From: Planctomycetota bacterium
Lineage (GTDB): Bacteria; Planctomycetota; PLA2; JAEUHO01
Assembly: GCA_028281445.1 (NCBI GenBank)
Contig: JANQJW010000043.1
Location: 1 to 58,655, forward strand
Length of the DNA: 58,655 bases
Direction of reading: 5' to 3'
Shown: positions 35,661 through 43,156 of the stretch, piece by piece
Layout of the letters: every line of letters starts with the position of its first letter
Numbering within the stretch: the stretch's first letter is position 1
Position numbers and translations under genes: made by a program
Notes under the pieces: generated by a model
The model's database searches: none
What the model was told of the DNA's origin: nothing
The model's input: the letters and a program-made list of their open reading frames with translations, nothing else

Positions 35661-36431
35661 ATGAACCAGACAGCACTCTCCATTGTGTTGGGACTCCTGG
35701 CAGGCGCGTGCGGTGCACTCGCTGTGCAGTTCGTGGGCGGCGGTTCTACGGGCGGCTCTTCGTCCGGAGTCACGCTCAGCGACGACTCTTCGATCGAGGC
35801 ACGTCTCGACCGGATCGAATCGCTGCTCGAGCGCACCGCGCCGATGACGATCGAACCGTCGTTGCGCGGCTCGGGAGGTGGCACGGGGAGCACGGAGGCG
35901 ACCGGCGGGGGCGGTGCGGCCACCGTTGATGCCATCGTCGCGCGTCTGGAAGAGAGGCTGAAGCCGATGGTGGCGGAAAGCGTCAAGAGCAGCGTGGCCG
36001 AAGCCATGCAGGACGGCGGGACGATTGGTGGCATGACCGCGCTCGCCACACCGAAGAAGAAGACGGCGACGCTCGCCGAGGTCGCGGCAGAACTGGAGCT
36101 CACGCGCGAGGAGGAAGAAGCCGTTCGCCGCATATCGCAGGAGACGGCCGACGACTTCTTCAAGATCCTCGCCGGCAAGGACGGCTCGATCGAGGACGTG
36201 CGCCGCGAGTTCGAGGACGCGCGTAACGACCCGTCCAAGAAGCCGGCCCTGACCGCCAAGTACATGGGCAAGGCATTCAGCGACATCGGTGCGCTCATCA
36301 CGGTCGGCCTGAGCTGGCAGACGAAGATGAAGCAGGCCGTCGGGCCCGAGAAGGCCAGCAAGATCGAGAACGACTACAAGATCCCCGACCTCGATCCGTA
36401 CGGGCTCGAGGACATGTTCGAGTTCGACTAG
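35661..36431 (+). CDS. hypothetical membrane-anchored protein
   Basis: 256 residues from the ATG at 35661 (MNQTALSIVLGLLAGACGALAV), an N-terminal anchor. A short coiled coil (IEARLDRIESLLE) and a Gly/Thr-rich linker precede a helical domain (~85-256; TLAEVAAELELTREEEEAVRRISQETADDFFKIL). The latter resembles the Spy/CpxP-like helical hairpins seen in many planctomycete proteins, but that is only a resemblance. A GGGGGC sequence lies upstream as RBS. Confidence 0.65.
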   Translation: MNQTALSIVLGLLAGACGALAVQFVGGGSTGGSSSGVTLSDDSSIEARLDRIESLLERTAPMTIEPSLRGSGGGTGSTEATGGGGAATVDAIVARLEERLKPMVAESVKSSVAEAMQDGGTIGGMTALATPKKKTATLAEVAAELELTREEEEAVRRISQETADDFFKILAGKDGSIEDVRREFEDARNDPSKKPALTAKYMGKAFSDIGALITVGLSWQTKMKQAVGPEKASKIENDYKIPDLDPYGLEDMFEFD

Positions 36432-36548
36432 GGGCCTGCACGAGAAGCTCCTCCTGCTGCGCCGCGCGATCCTCTCGCTAGGCTCGCGGCGGCTCTCGAG
36501 CCACTCGCCGGCTCGTAGCTCTCGTGCCCTGTGGGCACCGCCGCCGAA

Positions 36549-36583
36549 TGGTCTCCCCGGGCTCGCGACGAGGCCGGAGACCA
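36549..36583. other. 35-nt hairpin upstream of the ArsR operon
   Basis: TGGTCTCC and GGAGACCA form a perfect 8-bp stem around an interior that pairs further (GGCTCG/CGAGGCC with one bulge). There is no T-run, so it is not a clear intrinsic terminator. It lies between the end of the anchored-protein gene and the ArsR promoter region. Confidence 0.4.
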
Positions 36584-36625
36584 AAGCGAGTATGGCGCTT
36601 GACGCCGCTCGGCGCCGGTGCAATA

Positions 36626-36643
36626 GTTTACCAAGTGGTAAAC
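36626..36643 (+). promoter_or_regulatory. ArsR-family operator overlapping the start codon
   Basis: GTTTACCA-AG-TGGTAAAC is a perfect 8-bp inverted repeat with a 2-bp centre, of the type bound by ArsR/SdpR-family repressors. The GTG start codon of the ArsR gene lies inside it, so binding would block transcription initiation or early elongation of the operon (autorepression). Confidence 0.7.
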
Positions 36644-36979
36644 AAAAGAACGGATCTCGATCGGGTCTTCGGGGCCCTGGCTGATCCCACCCGGCGCGGC
36701 ATGATCACGCGGCTCGCTCGCGGTTCCGCAACGGTGGGGGAGTTGGGTTCGCCCTACGAGATGACGAAGGGAGCCGTTACCAAGCACGTCAAGGTGCTCG
36801 AGCGAGCCGGTCTCGTCCGGCGGGACATCCAGGGGCGGGTGCATCGCTGCGAGATCGATCCCGGCCCGCTCGATGAAGCCCAGCGCTGGGTCGAGAGCGT
36901 GCGCGCGTTCTGGGAGGAACGCCTCGACGAACTCGCCGCGTACCTCGATGCGCTGAAGCAGAAGAAAGGCAAGCGATGA
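36635..36979 (+). CDS. ArsR family transcriptional repressor
   Basis: 114 residues from the GTG at 36635 (VVNKRTDLDRVFGALADPTRRGMI). It has the winged-helix pattern of ArsR repressors linked to SRPBCC genes: LADPTRRGMITRLARGSATVGELGSPYEMTKGAVTKHVKVLERAGLVRRDIQGRVHR. No metal-binding CxC is present, so it is of the non-metal SdpR-like type. The stop overlaps the start of the SRPBCC gene (ATGA). There is no RBS ahead of the GTG, so a leaderless mRNA is possible. Confidence 0.87.
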   Translation: MVNKRTDLDRVFGALADPTRRGMITRLARGSATVGELGSPYEMTKGAVTKHVKVLERAGLVRRDIQGRVHRCEIDPGPLDEAQRWVESVRAFWEERLDELAAYLDALKQKKGKR

Positions 36980-37491
36980 GCGATGCACAGGAGACCCGCA
37001 CGGTCGAGATCAAGCGCGTGTTCGACGCGCCGATCGACCTCGTCTACGAAGCCTGGACGAAGGGTGAGCACGTGAACCAGTGGATGAAGTGCCATCCGGA
37101 AGCGGAGATGGACGTCGAGGGCTGGGAGCCGCGCGCAGGCGCCGAGTTCCGGTATCGGATGGCCAAGGAGGGCGAGTTCGAAGTTCATACGACGGGTCGC
37201 ATTCTCGAAGCTGATGCGCCGCGGACGTTTGCGTACGCCATGGACGCCGATCCCACGATCGGTGCACCCGAGTTCACCGTCCGTATCGAGCTTGCGGAAG
37301 TCGGCGAAGGTACCGAGCTCACGCTGACGCATGCCGGCCTGCCCAACGAGGACTTCTGCGGCATCGTCGAGGGCGGCTGGAGTGTCAGCCTAAGCCTGCT
37401 GCAAGACCTCGTCGTGGCGCTGGTCGGTGCCTACGCGAGCGTTCGCATGGGGGGCGCTGCGAAGAAGGACGCCGGCGAGGAGGTCCAGTGA
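36976..37491 (+). CDS. SRPBCC (AHSA1-like) protein
   Basis: 171 residues. AHSA1/START-like fold: VEIKRVFDAPIDLVYEAWTKGEHVNQWMKCHPE, then a beta sheet (FRYRMAKEGEFEVHTTGRILEADAPRTFAY) and a C-terminal helix (GGWSVSLSLLQDLVVALVGAY). Such proteins bind hydrophobic ligands and are usually encoded just after an ArsR repressor, as here. It is second of three overlapping genes. Confidence 0.87.
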   Translation: MSDAQETRTVEIKRVFDAPIDLVYEAWTKGEHVNQWMKCHPEAEMDVEGWEPRAGAEFRYRMAKEGEFEVHTTGRILEADAPRTFAYAMDADPTIGAPEFTVRIELAEVGEGTELTLTHAGLPNEDFCGIVEGGWSVSLSLLQDLVVALVGAYASVRMGGAAKKDAGEEVQ

Positions 37492-37928
37492 CCACCGTCG
37501 CCGTCTCGCGCGAGATCGCGGCGCCCGCTGACGTCGTGTTCCGGGCCGTGGCCGAGGTCGAGAACCTGCCCAAGTCCAACCCGGACGTGGTGGACGTCGA
37601 GTTCCTCTCGGAGTCGCGCACCGGTCTCGGCACGCGGTTCGTCGAGTCGCGCCGCATGGGCAAGAAGCTCCACAAGACCGAGCTCGAGATCACCGAGCAC
37701 GTCGAGAACCAGAAGGTCCGGATGGTCGCGGACAGCCACGGCACGGTCTGGGACACGCTGTTCACGGTGAGTCCCGCCGGTGAGAAGACGCGGCTCGAGA
37801 TCAAGATGGACGCACGGCCCCACAAGCTGCTGCCGAAGCTCCTCAATCCCCTGTTCAAGGGCATGTTCCGCAAGGGCATGGCCAAGTACATCGACCAGAT
37901 CGCGGCGTACTGCGAGGCGGCCGCCTGA
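37488..37928 (+). CDS. SRPBCC family polyketide-cyclase/dehydrase-like protein
   Basis: 146 residues from a GTG that overlaps the previous stop. Pattern TTVAVSREIAAPADVVFRAVAEVENLPKSNPDVVDVEF, then ETE-type beta strands and a C-terminal helix (LFKGMFRKGMAKYIDQIAAYCE) fits the START-like polyketide cyclase/COQ10 group. Third gene of the ArsR operon; the ligand is unknown. Confidence 0.83.
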   Translation: MTTVAVSREIAAPADVVFRAVAEVENLPKSNPDVVDVEFLSESRTGLGTRFVESRRMGKKLHKTELEITEHVENQKVRMVADSHGTVWDTLFTVSPAGEKTRLEIKMDARPHKLLPKLLNPLFKGMFRKGMAKYIDQIAAYCEAAA

Positions 37929-38055
37929 CCCCGGCCGGCGCTCTCAGCCCAGAAAATCGCCCTTCTTCGACCGGAGAGTCCGATGCGAAACCTGATTTCG
38001 TGCGGTTCCGTCGATATGGCGTATGCTTCGGCCAAGCTTCAGAGGAAACAAGTCC

Positions 38056-38130
38056 ATGCGTATGTTCCTTCTCTCCGCCATCACCCTTCTCACGGCTCTC
38101 CTCCTGGCGGGGTGCTGAAGCAACTGCTAG
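38056..38130 (+). CDS. candidate seleno-lipopeptide: signal peptide plus Cys-Sec-Ser-Asn-Cys
   Basis: ATG at 38056 with GAGGAAA 7-8 bases upstream encodes M-R-M-FLLSAITLLTALLLAGC, a complete lipoprotein signal with lipobox LAGC. The next codon is TGA (38116-38118), then AGC AAC TGC TAG. With TGA read as selenocysteine the product has 24 residues and, after signal peptidase II, the mature form is only C(lipid)-U-S-N-C. A perfect stem (TTGGTGC-AGTT-GCACCAA) begins 12 nt after the TGA with GU in the loop, as for SECIS elements. It carries no T-run, so it is not a normal terminator. UxxC repeats the motif of the two larger candidates. The alternative, a lysis-like peptide ending at the lipidated Cys, would be odd. 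Confidence 0.55.
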
Positions 38131-38148
38131 TTGGTGCAGTTGCACCAA
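38131..38148 (+). promoter_or_regulatory. candidate SECIS hairpin of the seleno-lipopeptide gene
   Basis: TTGGTGC-AGTT-GCACCAA: 7-bp perfect stem (8 with the A-T pair), loop AGUU. Stem starts 12 nt and loop 19 nt after the TGA. GCTAG before and CTAGC after (38126-38130, 38160-38164) can extend it with a bulge. It lies entirely downstream of the in-frame TAG, so it is under no coding constraint. Confidence 0.6.
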
Positions 38149-38183
38149 GCACATAGCAGCTAGCGACAACAGCGCTAGGGCCG

Positions 38184-39290
38184 CTATTTCGGTGGCTGAC
38201 GCTCCTTGTCCGCCTTCTCGAGCCGCTTGACAGCCTTGTTGTAGTGGCGCGTCCAGCCGCGTAGGAGCTGGCCGTACGCCGCAGCCGACTCGCCGGCGAA
38301 CTGCTCGGCCTCAAGCCGCGCGCGGGCGAGCGCGCGCAGACTCTCCTCGTTGGCCGCGAGCATGTCGTCGGTTTCCCCCAGCTCGGCAAGATCTTCAGCG
38401 AGGTAGTGCTCTTCCTGCGCCTGCATCGCAGCTGCGAGCAGCCGCAGCGACAGGACCTGCTGTTCCAGCGTGTCGCGCGTGGTGTCGAAGATCCGCTGAC
38501 GCTCCGCGATGTAGTCCTCGAGCTTCTTCTTCTGCGCCTCGCGCCGGCGCTGTTCGCACTCGTAGCAGTGTCGGATACGCCAGTTCCACCCGGCGCGGTA
38601 GCGGTTCATGAGGTTCCAGTACGAGTGCATGACGACCGGGCTCGGCCGCACGCCGATCCGGATCGTTCCGCCGATGCGCACACCGCCTACCTTCGTGCCG
38701 CCGCTCACGACCACGCCGCCGGCCACGCCGACGCGGCGCTGCACGAGGCGGCTGCGCGCCAACAAGCCGCGTCGCCACACGACTGCAGGCTGCGCATACC
38801 CGTAGTAGCTTCCCGCCGGCCGGATGCGCTCGCGCGGGATGCCCTGCTTGATACGAATGCGGGCGCGCTTGTACTGCTTCCACGCTCCCGTGAGCTCGGT
38901 CGTCAGGCCGGCGATCTCGCGGATGAATATCCGCCAGGACTCGGGCTTCACGCGTTCCGGCGTCCCGTCCTCGGGGAGCCAGTGCTTGCGCTGCAGCAGC
39001 TTGTCCACCCGCTTTCGCATGCGCGCCGCGCGCGGGTAGAGCGCCGCCTTCCAGATCTGGTAGAGCGCCGTGTCGTTCTTCGTCTTGGGCGGTGGGATCT
39101 CGTTCTTCTTCAACCAGTCCCGGAACGATTCGAGGTACGCGAACGGATCCGCCGGATCGGTCGGTTCTCCGAGGTCGTCTTCCTTCAGGTCCGCGACCGG
39201 CGACGGATCGTCGTCCTCCGCGACTCCGATCGGCCCGGTGAACACAACGGCAAGAGCGGCGCAGCCCGCCACGACGAATCGCAAGCTCAT
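38184..39290 (-). CDS. hypothetical secreted protein
   Basis: 368 residues with signal peptide (FVVAGCAALAVVFTGPIGVA). Mostly helical: WLKKNEIPPPKTKNDTALYQIWKAALYPRAARMRKRVDKLL near 60-100, a glycine/valine-rich strand region (GGVVVSGGTKVGGVRIGGTIRIG) near 190-215 that could cross a membrane or form beta turns, and a long coiled coil (~245-365). A CYEC pair lies near 240. No family recognised. Confidence 0.65.
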   Translation of the reverse strand: MSLRFVVAGCAALAVVFTGPIGVAEDDDPSPVADLKEDDLGEPTDPADPFAYLESFRDWLKKNEIPPPKTKNDTALYQIWKAALYPRAARMRKRVDKLLQRKHWLPEDGTPERVKPESWRIFIREIAGLTTELTGAWKQYKRARIRIKQGIPRERIRPAGSYYGYAQPAVVWRRGLLARSRLVQRRVGVAGGVVVSGGTKVGGVRIGGTIRIGVRPSPVVMHSYWNLMNRYRAGWNWRIRHCYECEQRRREAQKKKLEDYIAERQRIFDTTRDTLEQQVLSLRLLAAAMQAQEEHYLAEDLAELGETDDMLAANEESLRALARARLEAEQFAGESAAAYGQLLRGWTRHYNKAVKRLEKADKERQPPK

Positions 39291-39316
39291 GCGGCGAGGA
39301 TACCAATTCGGCGTCG

Positions 39317-39880
39317 CTAACGCGGCACGGGGATCTCGCCCGCTGTCGGTACGTCGCCGCGAAAGTCGGCGAAGAGCACTAGGAGCGCGTCGCCGCTGCC
39401 GGTGACCTTGTGCTTGCCGCCCGCGACGAGTGTGGCCACGTTGGCCTCCACCTGCGAGGGGCTACCGCTGTAGCGGACGTGCTGGCTCGTCGGTTTGTTG
39501 ACCGAGATCGCGGCGGGATCGAGGTGCCACGACCAGGGCGCGTTGTGGTCGCCTTTGCCGGCGCCTGTCCGAATCGGCCCTGCGATCACATTGAACGGCG
39601 CATGGTTGTTCGCGATGTCGAAGAGGGCGTCCGCCGCTTCCGTGTTCGTTACCCACACAGCGAAGCGTTCATTCCCCTGCTGGAAGATTGCAAGCACACC
39701 GCCCTGAAGGGGATGCCCGCTGGAGCCGCCCCCCCCGGCCGGGTCCCCGCCGATCTCGCCCGGGATCGGCACGAAGTCCTGGGGCGGCAACCCACCCACG
39801 TCTTGAAGGCCCGAAGTGCCCGTCCCGCCGCCGCAGGCACCCAGCACCACGACGGCGATCGCCAAGATCCCTGTACGCAT
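39317..39880 (-). CDS. BP74-like domain lipoprotein
   Basis: 187 residues with lipobox LGAC followed by GGGTGT. After a Gly/Pro-rich tether the domain (~65-165) reads ERFAVWVTNTEAADALFDI, IRTGAGKGDHNAPWSWHLDP, ISVNKPTSQHVRYSGSPSQVEAN, matching BP74-related N-terminal domains of secreted bacterial and eukaryotic proteins (no known catalytic activity). It lies in a run of minus-strand envelope genes. Confidence 0.65.
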   Translation of the reverse strand: MRTGILAIAVVVLGACGGGTGTSGLQDVGGLPPQDFVPIPGEIGGDPAGGGGSSGHPLQGGVLAIFQQGNERFAVWVTNTEAADALFDIANNHAPFNVIAGPIRTGAGKGDHNAPWSWHLDPAAISVNKPTSQHVRYSGSPSQVEANVATLVAGGKHKVTGSGDALLVLFADFRGDVPTAGEIPVPR

Positions 39881-39997
39881 CCTCGATACCTCCCGCCCGC
39901 ACCCTCGTGGCCTAGATGGTCCCGACAGACGCGGGACAGTGCGATTCGGACAGCGACTCGCGTGCGATACGGCTCCGACGCCGTGGCGATACGGCGG

Positions 39998-40540
39998 CTA
40001 CTTGCGGAGCGTCGCCCGCTGGGCAGCGACGAGCTCGAACACCTCCACAGCCGGCACGGCACCGCCGCCCGTCGTGCCCATGGGGGCAGCCTTCTGCGTC
40101 GCGATGGAGAACTCGAGGGCGTCGCCACGCAGGCGATAGCGCGCGTCGATGCGGACCTTGTTGAGGCCGAAGCTCGAGTAGATCGTATCGCCGATCAGGA
40201 AGGCATCGATGACGATGCCGTTCTTCTCGTCGATGCGGAAGTGACCCTTGCCGTCGACGGGGAGCAGCTCGTAGGGCCGCACCTGCCTGCGGTCGCCCTC
40301 CCCGTAGACGATGCGCCACGTGCACGCGTTGCGACCCTCGATCGGTTCAATGTGAAGCTCCATGGCGAAGTCCACGGTCTTGCCGTTGCGGCTCTCGCTC
40401 TTGACGCGGCCCTTCCAGATGCCGTGCCAGGCCTCGGGCAATGCAGCCTTCTTCGCGGCGGGCGCGGGGGTGTCCTCGGCGGCGGAAAGGCCGGCGAGCG
40501 TCAGGAGTACGACACCGACAAGGAGCGTGATGCGACTCAT
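39998..40540 (-). CDS. hypothetical secreted protein
   Basis: 180 residues from the ATG at 40540, signal peptide TLLVGVVLLTLAGLSAAE. The body is beta-rich (WHGIWKGRVKSESRNGKTVDFAMELHIEPIEGRNACTWRIVYGEG) and resembles lipocalin-like planctomycete proteins, ending LVAAQRATLRK. Its ATG overlaps the stop of the upstream membrane gene (ATGA), so they form an operon. Confidence 0.65.
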   Translation of the reverse strand: MSRITLLVGVVLLTLAGLSAAEDTPAPAAKKAALPEAWHGIWKGRVKSESRNGKTVDFAMELHIEPIEGRNACTWRIVYGEGDRRQVRPYELLPVDGKGHFRIDEKNGIVIDAFLIGDTIYSSFGLNKVRIDARYRLRGDALEFSIATQKAAPMGTTGGGAVPAVEVFELVAAQRATLRK

Positions 40541-41175
40541 GCCGGCCTCCGAATGCGTTGTCCTGCGAGTACCAAGGCCAGCTGCCCGGCGCCCATCCAC
40601 GCGAGAAACACGTTGACGATGAGCCCGACGATCCCGACAGAGATGCCCGCGCTCTTGGCCATGAGGAGGACCTCGTTCTGCATCGTTCGCACATCCTCCT
40701 GCAAGCGGTCGACCGCCGTGCGGATGACCGCGAACCGAAGCGTCCACGTCTCGACGTTGTCGATCTGTGCGCGCACCTCAGTCGCGAGCTCGGCGAGCGA
40801 CCCGGAGAGCTTCGTCAGCGTCGGAAAGCGCTCGTCGACGGTTCCCTCCCCTTTGTGCTGAAGGTGCCTGGCCGCGTCGAGCATGCCGAGTACGGAGTCG
40901 ACCAGCTCGCCCGCAGACATCAAGCCGGACTCCAAGCGGATCAACTCGCTGACGACCGGACCGGGCTTCTCGCTCGCGGTGAGCTTGTTCAACCACCCCG
41001 GCAGGCGGTCCAACTTCGCGTCGACCGTGTCCAAGACCTCGCGGGCCTCCCGGGAGAGCTCACGAATGGTCACCTCGACGTCGCTGCGCGTCTGGGTCGC
41101 GGTGATCATTCCCGTGACGCAAGCAAGTAGTCCCAGCACGCCCCCGACGACCAGCAACCACCCGATCCAGTGCAT
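40537..41175 (-). CDS. hypothetical protein with two membrane helices and a long coiled coil
   Basis: 212 residues from the ATG at 41175 (GGGAGG upstream). N-terminal helix WLLVVGGVLGLLACVTGMI, a ~130-residue coiled coil (VTIRELSREAREVLDTVDAKLDRLPGW...), and a C-terminal helix ISVGIVGLIVNVFLAWM. The architecture resembles methyl-accepting-like or laminin-like membrane spacers, but no signalling domain is present. Confidence 0.65.
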   Translation of the reverse strand: MHWIGWLLVVGGVLGLLACVTGMITATQTRSDVEVTIRELSREAREVLDTVDAKLDRLPGWLNKLTASEKPGPVVSELIRLESGLMSAGELVDSVLGMLDAARHLQHKGEGTVDERFPTLTKLSGSLAELATEVRAQIDNVETWTLRFAVIRTAVDRLQEDVRTMQNEVLLMAKSAGISVGIVGLIVNVFLAWMGAGQLALVLAGQRIRRPA

Positions 41176-41272
41176 GCAGACCTCCCTGCGGCCATCGCCA
41201 CCGGCGGCACCGTAGGCGGTGCGCGGCGAATGCGCTAGCCTGTCGGCCGCGCCGTCTGGAGAAACAAGACCC

Positions 41273-42457
41273 ATGCTGACGCGTTGGTTGGCAGGACTGC
41301 TCGTCTTCCTCTGCGGCATGCCCCTGCTGGTCTTGGGCACCGGCGGGTGCGGGTCCGGCGTCGTGTGTGTGAATTACTGGTGCTACTCCTGGGGACCGAC
41401 TCCGCAGAGCACTCGGCGTCACGCGATCGAAGCCGTCGATGTGAACGCGGACGGCAGGCCCGACCTCGTGACGGCGGCAGGCCTGCCCGAGTTCCGCGTG
41501 CACCTGGGCCAGGGCGGCTCCTCCTTCGCACCGCCGGTTGCGATCCCCAGCGCCCTCGCTGCGGTCGACCTCTTGATCCTCGGGGACTTCGATGGGAACG
41601 GCAGTGCGGACGTTCTCGTAGCGGACTCAGCCGTCGCGCGGATCCAGGTGTTCCTCGGCGATGGCGCAGGCGGCTTCGCAGCCGGCATCATGCCGTTCAC
41701 CTTGCCGGGCATGTCGACTCTAACGGCAGTCGAGCCGGCGTCGTTCAATGGCGATGCTTCCACTGATGCCGTCTTCATGGACGTAGATGGAGGTGTGCTA
41801 GCTCTCTTTGCGATGGGGGCAGGCGCAATGGGCGCGTCGCCAGCGGGCCGCGCGGAGCTCGCGTCGGGTTCGCTTCAGCTCGCGGCCTCACGCCTGAACG
41901 GCGATGGCACGACCGACATCGTGCTCACCGAAACGAACTCACGGGCTTTCGCCGTGTTCACATCCGACGCGACGGGCGCCTTCACGCTGTCGTTCGGACC
42001 TGAGGTCCTGCCGAGTGCGCCGCGGAGCGTGATCCTCGGCGAGTTCAACGGAATGCCCGGCGACGACGGCGCCGTCCTGATGGCCGACGGCACGGTACGC
42101 GTGTACGTCGGTGATGGTGCGGGTGGAGCGATGGTCTCCTCCCAACCTGCGTTTCCGACGGGCCTGGAAGCGGCTCTACGCCTGGTCGGCTTGCCGGATC
42201 CGACGGACCCCTCCGCGCCGTTGGACCTCGCGGCGGTCGGGATCCAGGGGGGGCTACCGACCATCGTCGACGTGCACAACAACGGCGACGGGACGTTCGG
42301 TGCCCCTGGTTTTCCCACGCGCATCCTCAGCGTCGACGACATCGAGGCTGTCGATCTCAACGGCGACGAGCACATCGATGTCGCGCAGGTATCGAACGAA
42401 GGCCTGGGCATCGGAATCGGTCAACAGCCGCCGCCCGAGACGCCTTGGGGTTCTTGA
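41273..42457 (+). CDS. FG-GAP/VCBS repeat lipoprotein
   Basis: 394 residues from the ATG at 41273. Signal MLTRWLAGLLVFLCGMPLLVLGTGGC with a probable lipidated Cys, then a Cys-rich stretch (GSGVVCVNYWCYSWG). The rest is an FG-GAP/VCBS propeller with calcium-binding-like DxNxDGxxD loops: DVNADGRPDLVTA, DFDGNGSADVLVA, RLNGDGTTDIVLT and DLNGDEHIDVAQV, spaced about 60 residues. It should be a surface-attached beta-propeller. The leader GGAGAAACAAG four bases before the ATG matches two other loci. Confidence 0.85.
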   Translation: MLTRWLAGLLVFLCGMPLLVLGTGGCGSGVVCVNYWCYSWGPTPQSTRRHAIEAVDVNADGRPDLVTAAGLPEFRVHLGQGGSSFAPPVAIPSALAAVDLLILGDFDGNGSADVLVADSAVARIQVFLGDGAGGFAAGIMPFTLPGMSTLTAVEPASFNGDASTDAVFMDVDGGVLALFAMGAGAMGASPAGRAELASGSLQLAASRLNGDGTTDIVLTETNSRAFAVFTSDATGAFTLSFGPEVLPSAPRSVILGEFNGMPGDDGAVLMADGTVRVYVGDGAGGAMVSSQPAFPTGLEAALRLVGLPDPTDPSAPLDLAAVGIQGGLPTIVDVHNNGDGTFGAPGFPTRILSVDDIEAVDLNGDEHIDVAQVSNEGLGIGIGQQPPPETPWGS

Positions 42458-42466
42458 GCTCGATGC

Positions 42467-43147
42467 TCAGCGCCGCTTGAGGATCATCGTCCCGCGCTGG
42501 CCGAACGTCGTGTTCGTGTACGTCCCTTCGGCTCGCTTGCCGTCAGCAGAAAGCGTCAAGGAGGCCTTGCCTGTCGAGCGACTCGTCTCATCCACACGGA
42601 CGTAGGTGATCTCGACCTTCCGTCCCTTGACGACGCCTTCGCCGGCAACACTTGCACCGAGATCGTCCACGCCGCGGAACTGGACCTGCGAACCGGCCTG
42701 GACCATCTGGAACTCTTCGTCGAACTGCGACACCCAGGTGCCGCTGAAGTTCGCGGGTACGTCGGATGACGGCTTGGGGTCGGTACGCTTCACGGGCGCG
42801 GGCGGCGTCTCGGGTACGGGCTTCGGCGCTGGGGGCTTGACCGGCGCGGGGCTCGGACGGCGTCTGGCTTCGGCGAGCCGCGCCTTCTCCGCTTCGAGCT
42901 GCTTGCGCTCCTCCACGAGCTTGCGCCGCTCCGCGTCCTGCTGCAGGCGGCGGCGCTCGTCCTCGAGTGCGCGCCGCTCGTCTTCGACCTTGCGGCGCTC
43001 ATCGGCCAGGCGCTGTTGTTCGGCTCCGCCGCCCGCGGGCGCCGGCTTCTTGTCGTCGCCCGTGAGCTTCCCGCCCCACACCCAGATGCAGGCCGCGAGC
43101 AGCGTCGCTCCGGCACCGATCAGCGGACCTGTGAGGCGTGCGTCCAT
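42467..43147 (-). CDS. membrane-anchored coiled-coil protein
   Basis: 226 residues. N-terminal helix (LIGAGATLLAACIWVWGG), charged coiled coil (~45-95; ADERRKVEDERRALEDERRRLQQDAERRKL), a Pro/Lys-rich linker and a small beta domain (~135-226; NFSGTWVSQFDEEFQMVQAGSQVQFRGVDDLG, TLSADGKRAEGTYTNTTFGQRG) resembling lipocalin-like 'GTW' domains. The coiled coil would hold the beta domain away from the membrane. Confidence 0.65.
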   Translation of the reverse strand: MDARLTGPLIGAGATLLAACIWVWGGKLTGDDKKPAPAGGGAEQQRLADERRKVEDERRALEDERRRLQQDAERRKLVEERKQLEAEKARLAEARRRPSPAPVKPPAPKPVPETPPAPVKRTDPKPSSDVPANFSGTWVSQFDEEFQMVQAGSQVQFRGVDDLGASVAGEGVVKGRKVEITYVRVDETSRSTGKASLTLSADGKRAEGTYTNTTFGQRGTMILKRR

Positions 43148-43156
43148 GGCGCCGGA

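Noticed and set aside
38131..38148. Hairpin as an ordinary Rho-independent terminator
   Set aside because: There is no T-run after it, in contrast to the clear terminator at 22046-22085.
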